Below, one piece after another: positions 34,043-38,974 of a stretch of DNA of 38,974 nucleotides (positions within the stretch are counted from its first letter, which is position 1; each line of letters begins with the position of its first letter). The notes beneath the pieces were generated by a model, which was given only the letters and a program-made list of their open reading frames with translations, did no database searches and was not told where the DNA came from. The position numbers and the translations under genes are program-made. Origin of the DNA: Streptomyces longispororuber (GTDB taxonomy: Bacteria > Actinomycetota > Actinomycetes > Streptomycetales > Streptomycetaceae); contig NZ_JAMOLN010000086.1 in assembly GCF_024448165.1 (NCBI RefSeq), positions 1-38,974 on the forward strand, written 5' to 3'.

Positions 34043-35943
34043 CGACCACCACGAACACGAACACGAACACGAGCGCGGGCGCGGGCGCGGGCACCGGTCC
34101 TCGGGCGGACGACGGGCCGGAGGACGACGAGGTCCGTGTCCCCTCCCCCGGCGACCCGTTCGACCAGGACGACCTTCCGACGCCACCAGGCGCGACGGGC
34201 AGCCTGCTCCGCTCGCTCCTGGCGCCCCATCGCCGCGGGGTGGTCCTCACCGTCCTCGCGCTGCTGCTGCAGCAGGGGGCCGTGCAGTCCGGGCCGCTGA
34301 TCGTCGCGTACGCCATCGACAGCGCCGTCCCGGCGTTCCGCGACCACGCGTACGGGCCGCTGATCGCGGTCGGCGTCGGCTTCCTGCTCACCGCCTGCTG
34401 CTCGGCGGCCTTCCAGTACGCGTACATCCAGCTGTCCGCCCGCGTCAGTCAGAACGTGCTGCTCGATCTGCGCGGCCGCATCTTCCGGCACGCGCAGGCG
34501 CTCAGCGTCGACTTCCACGACCGGTACACGTCGGGCCGGGTCATCTCGCGGGCCACGACGGACGTCGAGTCGCTGCGCGAACTGCTCAGCGAGGGCCTCC
34601 AGGAACTGGTCAACGTCATCCTGGCGTCGGCGTACATCACGGCGATGCTGCTCTGGCTCGACCTCGGCATCGGGTCGGTGGCGGCGCTCTCCTTCGTTCC
34701 GCTGTTCGTCCTGATCCGGCTGTACCGGCGGCGGGCGGCGCGGGCGTACGGGGAGCGGTCCTCGGCCATCGCGGCGGTCATCGTGAAGTTCGTGGAGACG
34801 ATGAACGGGATCAGGCCGGTCCGGGCGTTCCGCCGGGAGCAGGCCAACGACGAGCACTTCGCCGTGCTGAACCACCGCCACGAGCGGGCCAACGGGACGG
34901 CGATGCTGGAGATGGCGCGCTACGTGGTCGGCTCCCGCCTCATCGCCAACACGGCGGTGGCCGGGATGGTGCTGTGGGGTGCCTACCGGGTGGCGGGCGG
35001 CACGCTGGAACTGGGGGTCCTGGCGGCGGCCGTGCTCTTCATCCGCCGGCTGTACGACCCGATCGACCGGCTCGCGATGTTCCTCAACTCGTACGAGTCC
35101 GCGGCCGCGTCGCTGAAGAAGATCGCGGGCCTCCTCGAGCAGACGCCGTCCGTGCCCGAGCCGTCCGTGCCGCGTCCGCTGCCGGCACTCCAGGACGAAC
35201 GGCCGGGCCGCGAGGTCGAGTTCGACGGCGTCTCGTTCGGCTACCGGACGGGCGGCGAGGTGCTGCCGCCCTTCGACCTGACCTTTCCCGCGGGCCAGAC
35301 GGTGGCGGTGGTCGGGTCGACGGGCGCGGGCAAGTCGACGCTCGCCAAGCTCCTCGCCCGCTTCTACGACCCGTCGCACGGGCGGGTGCTGCTCGACGGC
35401 GTCGACCTGCGCGAGCTGTCCACCGCCGAGCTGCGGCGCGGTGTGGTCATGGTGACCCAGGAGGCGTTCCTGTTCTCCGGGAGCGTCGCCGAGAACATCG
35501 CGATCGGCCGGCCCGACGCGAGCCGTGCGGAGATCGAGCGGGCCGCGAAGGCGATCGGGGCGCACGACTTCATCGCCGCGCTGCCCGACGGCTACGACAC
35601 GGACGTCCGCAAGCGGGGTGGGCGGATCTCGGCGGGCCAGCGCCAACTCGTCGCGTTCGCACGGGCGTTGCTCGCCGACCCCGCGGTACTGATCCTCGAC
35701 GAGGCGACCAGTTCGCTGGACATTCCCGGGGAGCGGGCGGTGCAGCGGGCGATGCTCACGGTGCTGCGCGGGCGGACCGCGGTCGTCATCGCCCATCGTC
35801 TCTCCACGGTCGAGATCGCGGATCGGGTGCTGGTGATGGAGGGTGGGCGAGTGATCGAGGACGGGTCTCCTGCGGAGCTCATCGGGGGGACCGGGGTGTT
35901 CGCGGGGCTGCACCGGGCGTGGCGGGAGAGCGTGGTGAGCTGA
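34039..35943 (+). CDS. Heterodimeric ABC exporter subunit 2
   Basis: A 634-aa half-transporter. The first ~55 residues are a low-complexity Thr/Asn/Ala/Gly stretch encoded by hexanucleotide repeats, then an acidic linker. The exporter membrane domain spans about 65-370. In the ATPase domain Walker A is GSTGAGKST (426-434), Q-loop VMVTQEAFLF is intact, and Walker B LILDEATSSLD keeps the catalytic E555, but the signature is ISAGQRQ (530-536) instead of LSGGQ. Since each ATP site uses Walker A/B from one subunit and the signature from the other, this variant signature faces the degenerate Walker B of subunit 1: both defects fall in one site and the other site is complete. Coupled to subunit 1 by ATGA. 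Confidence 0.93.
   Translation: MTTTTNTNTNTSAGAGAGTGPRADDGPEDDEVRVPSPGDPFDQDDLPTPPGATGSLLRSLLAPHRRGVVLTVLALLLQQGAVQSGPLIVAYAIDSAVPAFRDHAYGPLIAVGVGFLLTACCSAAFQYAYIQLSARVSQNVLLDLRGRIFRHAQALSVDFHDRYTSGRVISRATTDVESLRELLSEGLQELVNVILASAYITAMLLWLDLGIGSVAALSFVPLFVLIRLYRRRAARAYGERSSAIAAVIVKFVETMNGIRPVRAFRREQANDEHFAVLNHRHERANGTAMLEMARYVVGSRLIANTAVAGMVLWGAYRVAGGTLELGVLAAAVLFIRRLYDPIDRLAMFLNSYESAAASLKKIAGLLEQTPSVPEPSVPRPLPALQDERPGREVEFDGVSFGYRTGGEVLPPFDLTFPAGQTVAVVGSTGAGKSTLAKLLARFYDPSHGRVLLDGVDLRELSTAELRRGVVMVTQEAFLFSGSVAENIAIGRPDASRAEIERAAKAIGAHDFIAALPDGYDTDVRKRGGRISAGQRQLVAFARALLADPAVLILDEATSSLDIPGERAVQRAMLTVLRGRTAVVIAHRLSTVEIADRVLVMEGGRVIEDGSPAELIGGTGVFAGLHRAWRESVVS
34042..34098 (+). repeat. Hexanucleotide repeats within the subunit 2 start region
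   Basis: After ACGACCACC the sequence has three ACGAAC units and a variant ACGAGC (34051-34074), then three GCGGGC units (34075-34092). They encode Thr-Asn and Ala-Gly repeats. Unit length is a multiple of three, so slippage would change length without breaking the frame. Confidence 0.7.
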
Positions 35944-35983
35944 GCGGGGCCGCCGACGGGCGCCGCGGCACGTGGCGGCGCAA

Positions 35984-36014
35984 CTCAACTCACCACGGTT
36001 AAGGTGGAGTTGAG
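35984..36014. terminator. Inverted repeat after the ABC exporter operon
   Basis: CTCAACTCACC (35984-35994) pairs with GGTGgAGTTGAG (36003-36014), one bulged base, 8-nt loop. It starts 41 bp after the subunit 2 stop. It is the likely terminator of the exporter operon, but could also be an operator for the trypco1 operon, whose start is 88 bp further on. Confidence 0.5.
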
Positions 36015-36026
36015 ATCATGAATCGG

Positions 36027-36056
36027 CGTCGATCACCGTCGACCGCCGTCGATCCT
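36027..36056 (+). promoter_or_regulatory. Three 10-bp direct repeats (CGTCGAYC) before the trypco1 operon
   Basis: CGTCGATCAC, CGTCGACCGC and CGTCGATCCT follow each other from 36027 at a 10-bp period. Each contains TCGAY. SARP regulators are known to bind heptamer direct repeats of the TCGAG type with about one-turn spacing, and this operon encodes a SARP-type protein. Spacing is 10 rather than the usual 11 bp, so autoregulation is only a hypothesis. Confidence 0.35.
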
Positions 36057-36102
36057 CATGGCTCGTCGTCAGAGAGACCACGCGTACGGGGGAGCTCCGC
36101 TC

Positions 36103-36414
36103 ATGGCCGACATCAGAGTCGAAACGGTGCCGCTCGACGCGGCGGGCCAGCGGCAGATCGCCCGCCGGACGCGGACGACCGCCACGCTCGACGAGCGCGC
36201 CACCGAGATCGAGGAGGCGATCGTCCAGGCGTCCGCCATCGCCCAGCGGTCCCTGGACCAGGTCCCCGAGCGGGGCGGCTGGCAGGTGCGCAGTCTGGAC
36301 GTGACCTTCGGGCTCACGCTCGCCGCCGAGGCCGGGGTGATCCTGTCCAAGGCGTCCGCGGAGGCCTCCTTCGAAGTCACCCTGACCGTGGAGCGCACCG
36401 CGGAGAGGGCGTGA
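36103..36414 (+). CDS. Trypsin-co-occurring domain protein (trypco1 / CU044_2847-like)
   Basis: A 103-aa protein with an N-terminal beta segment (RVETVPLD), a helix (EEAIVQASAIAQRSLDQVPE) and a C-terminal block VTFGLTLAAEAGVILSKAS followed by AEASFEVTLTVE. The latter closely matches the V-x-F-G-L-x-L-x-A-E-A-G ... A-S-A-E-A-x-F-x-V pattern of the CU044_2847 family, described as trypco1 by comparative genomics of bacterial conflict systems. The family is named for sitting next to trypsin-like proteases, as here: the protease starts in a GTGA overlap with this gene's stop. No enzymatic residues are evident; it is presumed to be an adaptor or regulator of the protease. ATG 36103 has GGGGGAG 8 nt upstream. 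Confidence 0.8.
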   Translation: MADIRVETVPLDAAGQRQIARRTRTTATLDERATEIEEAIVQASAIAQRSLDQVPERGGWQVRSLDVTFGLTLAAEAGVILSKASAEASFEVTLTVERTAERA

Positions 36415-37214
36415 CCGGGCCCGGCTACTGGGTCCACCTCCACCTGGAAGGGGAGCGGCTCGGCGGCGGATTCCTGCTCACACGGCGCTTCGTGCTCACC
36501 GCCGCGCACTGCCTGCCCGGCCTGGCCGTCGACGACCGTGTCGGCATCGAGTGCGCCGACGGGCAGCGGGCTCAGGGCTTCGTGCGCCAGCAGGACAAGG
36601 AGGCGGATCTCGCCCTGGTGGAGGTGACCGCGCGCCACCGGGTGACGCTCCCCATGCCCAGGGCCGACGTCGCCCGCACCGGGGAGCGCTGGCACGGGCC
36701 CTACCGTCCGGCCGACGACGACGCCCGGCTCAGCGGCGTCATCACAGCCGACGGCCGCCACCGGTGCACGGGCGGCGCCTCCATCGAAGCGCTCCAACTC
36801 ACCACGGACCAGCACCTGGGCGACTACTCCGGCTACTCGGGGGGCCCGGTCGAAGGGGTTCCGGACGACCCCGGGGCGGCCCCCGCCGTGCTCGGCATCC
36901 TCATGGAGCAGACCCCGGACCGGGCCGACGGCTCACGTGCCGCCAACGTCCTCGTCGCGGCGACCCTCGGGGAGGCCATGCGGCGCTTCGACCACCTCGA
37001 CGTCGGCCACCTCATCGACGTACTGCGGCCGCCGAGCCTCCAGGAGCGGCCCGCGCCCCCGGCGCGGTTCTCCGGGACGGAGGCGCTGCTGCGTCAGCTC
37101 GACGACTGGGGCGAGCGGCAGGTCATCGATCCGGCGCAGGTCGCCCGGCTGAAACTCATGGCGGTGGAGCGGCTCATCGACCGGGAGACGGGCGGGGGCG
37201 AGGGAACGGCATGA
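36411..37214 (+). CDS. Intracellular trypsin-like serine protease
   Basis: A 267-aa chymotrypsin-fold protease. The triad is visible: H33 in FVLTAAHC, D66 in KEADLALVEV and S143 in GDYSGYSGGPV. GGGFLLTRRFVLTAAHCLPG is a typical N-terminal strand pair; LGILMEQ follows the Ser. Residues about 215-260 are a small helical tail (LLRQLDDWGERQVIDPAQVA). It has no signal peptide or transmembrane helix, so it should act inside the cell, as expected for effectors of bacterial conflict systems but not for ordinary secreted trypsins. GTG 36411 overlaps the trypco1 stop (GTGA), and its own stop overlaps the SARP start (ATGA). The frame extends upstream to 36018 but that part is the trypco1 gene in another frame. 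Confidence 0.88.
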   Translation: MTGPGYWVHLHLEGERLGGGFLLTRRFVLTAAHCLPGLAVDDRVGIECADGQRAQGFVRQQDKEADLALVEVTARHRVTLPMPRADVARTGERWHGPYRPADDDARLSGVITADGRHRCTGGASIEALQLTTDQHLGDYSGYSGGPVEGVPDDPGAAPAVLGILMEQTPDRADGSRAANVLVAATLGEAMRRFDHLDVGHLIDVLRPPSLQERPAPPARFSGTEALLRQLDDWGERQVIDPAQVARLKLMAVERLIDRETGGGEGTA

Positions 37215-38974
37215 GGGAGCGACGGACCGTGTCGGACGCCCCGCCCGCCTGGCAGCGCGCACTGGCCGCCGCCGCGGCCGCGACGCCCGACGACGCGGAG
37301 GCGCTGCGGGACACGACGGACGCCGCGGAGGAGCTGGCCCACTCCTTTGACCTGCCGCTCCACCCGGACCTGGGGCGCGCCACCGCCCGGCTCGTGGGGC
37401 TGCTCGACAGCCTCGGCCTCGAAGCGGTCTGCGAGACGCTGCTTCGCCGGCTGGTGGACCGACTGGCCTGGGAGTGGCTGGAGTTGCGGCCCACACCCCG
37501 GGCGGCTTCGCTCGATCGGATCGCCGTGACGCTGACCGGCCGGGGCCGGTTCGCGGCGGCCGCGACGCTGCTGAACGTCGCGCTCGAACTCCACGCGCAG
37601 CATCCGGGCGGCGACGCCGCCGCGGCCACGTGGGCCAATCTCGCCGCGGTCCGGCTGGCCCTCGGCGACACCGACGGGTCCGCCCGCGCCGCGGCCGAGG
37701 CCGACGAGCGGTTCCAGGACACCCGGTTCTCCCGGATGCGGCGGGGCACGTCGCCCCGCGCACGCGAAGCCGACCTGGACCTACGGCTGTTGGTGGCCTC
37801 GCTGCGGGCGACGACGGCCCGCGCTCAGGGGCGCTCCGAGGAGGCGGACCGCCATCTCGCCGAGGTGGAGTCGGTCGTACGCGAACTGGTCGGGCTGCTG
37901 GGCACGGAGCACCCCCGATCGCTGTCGGCCCTGGTGACGCTCGCCACCGCCGAGTTCGACGCCGCGGTCTCCCACGGGGACGAGGGCCGCAGGGAGCGCG
38001 CGATCGACGTCCTGGCCGTGGCGGCACAGAAGGCGGCGGCCACGGCGGGCGCCCGGCACCCCCTGACCCGCGACGCGCTGGGCAGCCTTGAGGCCGCGGA
38101 GCGGATCGCCGCGTCGGACCGGACGGCACATCCGTCCCGCAGGGCGACGGGACTGCTTTCCGCGGTGCGGGCCTGGGACAGCCGCGCCGATGACGGCGGC
38201 CCCGGCGCGGGGACCGCACCGCCCATGCCGCCGTGGGAGTACGAACCCGCCCCTGTGCGGCGGGACTTGCGCTTCGCCGTGCTCGGTCCGCTGCGCGTGT
38301 GGCGCAGTGGAGATCTCGTCCCTCTGGAAGCTCCCAAGCTGCGCGCCCTGCTCGTCGCCCTGCTGCTGCCGGCGCCGCGGCCCGTCCCGGCCGGCGATCT
38401 GATCGCGGCCCTGTGGGGGAGCACACCTCCGCGCTCCGCGGACGTCACACTGAAGACTTATGTGCTGCGTCTGAGGGAATCCATCGGCGCCCCGACGGTC
38501 GCCGCCACGGCCGGGGGCTTTGAGCTCCGCACGTCCGACCTCTCCATCGATCTGCTGCTCGCCCGCGACCTGATCGCCTCGGCCGAGCAGGCGCGCGCGT
38601 CAGGAGATCCGGAGGCGGCCCGCACCCATGTGGAACACGCACTGGGCCTGTGGAACGACGACCCGCTGAGTGACGTGCCGGGCGAGTACGCGGCCGCCAG
38701 GGCCCGGGAGCTCACCGAGTGGCACCTTGAACTGCTGCGCACACGCCTTGAGTTGGACCTGGAGCTGGGCGACCACCGCCGGATGGTCGCGGATCTGCGT
38801 CCCCTGACCGAGACGCACCCCACCGACGAGCGGCTGGCCCGGATGCTCATGCTCGGCCTGTACCTGCAAGGCCGCAGGTCCGAGGCGCTCGCCGTGTTCC
38901 AGCGGACACGCGCGCGGCTCGGCGCCGATCTCGGCCTGGAACCCGGCCCCGAACTGCGTCTGCTGCACCGCCGT
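37211..38974 (+). CDS. SARP/BTAD-domain regulator with long N-terminal region (partial)
   Basis: 588 codons are visible and the frame is open at the window end. Residues 1 to about 345 are helical, Ala/Leu-rich and TPR-like (FAAAATLLNVALELHAQHPGG; ATWANLAAVRLALGDTDGSA). Residues about 352-440 are an OmpR-type winged helix (LRFAVLGPLRVWRSGD...LIAALWGSTPPRSADVTLKT...YVLRLRESIG). From about 445 the BTAD follows (LWNDDPLSDVPGEYAAAR; HPTDERLARMLMLGLYLQGRRSEALAVF; GLEPGPEL). SARP proteins normally have the DNA-binding domain at the very N-terminus, so this order is unusual. A C-terminal NB-ARC ATPase may follow outside the window. ATG 37211 overlaps the protease stop (ATGA). Codon use is less GC-biased near the end (ACT TAT, TTT GAG), which may indicate transfer. 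Confidence 0.85.
   Translation, partial: MRERRTVSDAPPAWQRALAAAAAATPDDAEALRDTTDAAEELAHSFDLPLHPDLGRATARLVGLLDSLGLEAVCETLLRRLVDRLAWEWLELRPTPRAASLDRIAVTLTGRGRFAAAATLLNVALELHAQHPGGDAAAATWANLAAVRLALGDTDGSARAAAEADERFQDTRFSRMRRGTSPRAREADLDLRLLVASLRATTARAQGRSEEADRHLAEVESVVRELVGLLGTEHPRSLSALVTLATAEFDAAVSHGDEGRRERAIDVLAVAAQKAAATAGARHPLTRDALGSLEAAERIAASDRTAHPSRRATGLLSAVRAWDSRADDGGPGAGTAPPMPPWEYEPAPVRRDLRFAVLGPLRVWRSGDLVPLEAPKLRALLVALLLPAPRPVPAGDLIAALWGSTPPRSADVTLKTYVLRLRESIGAPTVAATAGGFELRTSDLSIDLLLARDLIASAEQARASGDPEAARTHVEHALGLWNDDPLSDVPGEYAAARARELTEWHLELLRTRLELDLELGDHRRMVADLRPLTETHPTDERLARMLMLGLYLQGRRSEALAVFQRTRARLGADLGLEPGPELRLLHRR

Noticed and set aside
28381..35943. Antibiotic biosynthetic cluster suggested by DrrAB-like and exporter genes
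   Set aside because: No polyketide, peptide synthetase, tailoring or resistance genes are present nearby; this is a transport and signalling region only.
36018..36410. N-terminal extension of the trypsin-like protease back to ATG 36018
   Set aside because: The extension is low-complexity Arg/Ser/Gly sequence overlapping the trypco1 gene in another frame; GTG 36411 in a GTGA overlap fits much better.

Overview
The window is very GC-rich, with G/C at almost every third codon position. Starts are often GTG or TTG, spacing is tight with ATGA/GTGA stop-start overlaps, and two interspersed repeats typical of Streptomyces are present. I infer a Streptomyces (or close relative) chromosome. No rRNA, tRNA, CRISPR array, transposase or phage gene is visible. 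Gene calls rest on motifs and family knowledge read by eye, not on database searches.

Layout. (1) 22-2779 (+): a YtcJ-like amidohydrolase and a C45 acyltransferase-like Ntn hydrolase, separated by an interspersed repeat. (2) 2763-4599: an L,D-transpeptidase lipoprotein (-) divergent from a GH25 muramidase (+). (3) 4613-8134: an F420/NADP-type reductase, an MDR quinone oxidoreductase divergent from an AraC regulator, and a FadR-type GntR regulator. (4) 8147-10038 (+): leuA behind a leaderless leader peptide with four Leu codons, an attenuator hairpin and a 13-bp tandem repeat in the promoter. (5) 10040-15120 (-): a secreted M4 metalloprotease, a LuxR-type regulator, a two-EF-hand protein and a MerR regulator; then a GNAT acetyltransferase (+). 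(6) 15813-19560 (-): a YVTN-propeller lipoprotein coupled to a frameshifted polysaccharide deacetylase, an RsbW-like ATPase and an enoyl-CoA hydratase. (7) 19668-22247 (-): two tandem L,D-transpeptidase lipoproteins, divergent from glgX (22424-24715, +). (8) 24712-27003 (-): an NB-ARC/TPR (NLR-like) STAND protein. (9) 27056-28347 (-): a VOC protein coupled to an AraC regulator. (10) 28381-32034 (-): a DrrA-like ATPase, permease, histidine kinase and response regulator in one coupled operon. (11) 32201-35943 (+): a heterodimeric ABC exporter with one degenerate ATP site. (12) 36103-38974 (+): a trypco1-like protein, an intracellular trypsin-like protease and a SARP/BTAD regulator that runs off the window end.

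How the genes work together. Much of the window is envelope biology: three L,D-transpeptidases, a muramidase, a deacetylase and two exporter operons. The most unusual parts are two predicted conflict/signalling loci. One is the NLR-like protein, which has a short N-terminal VVQG-type motif resembling bacterial amyloid-signalling (RHIM-like) sequences where an effector domain would normally be. The other is the trypco1-trypsin-SARP operon, whose protease has no signal peptide and whose regulator carries its DNA-binding domain after about 350 residues of helical sequence instead of at the N-terminus.
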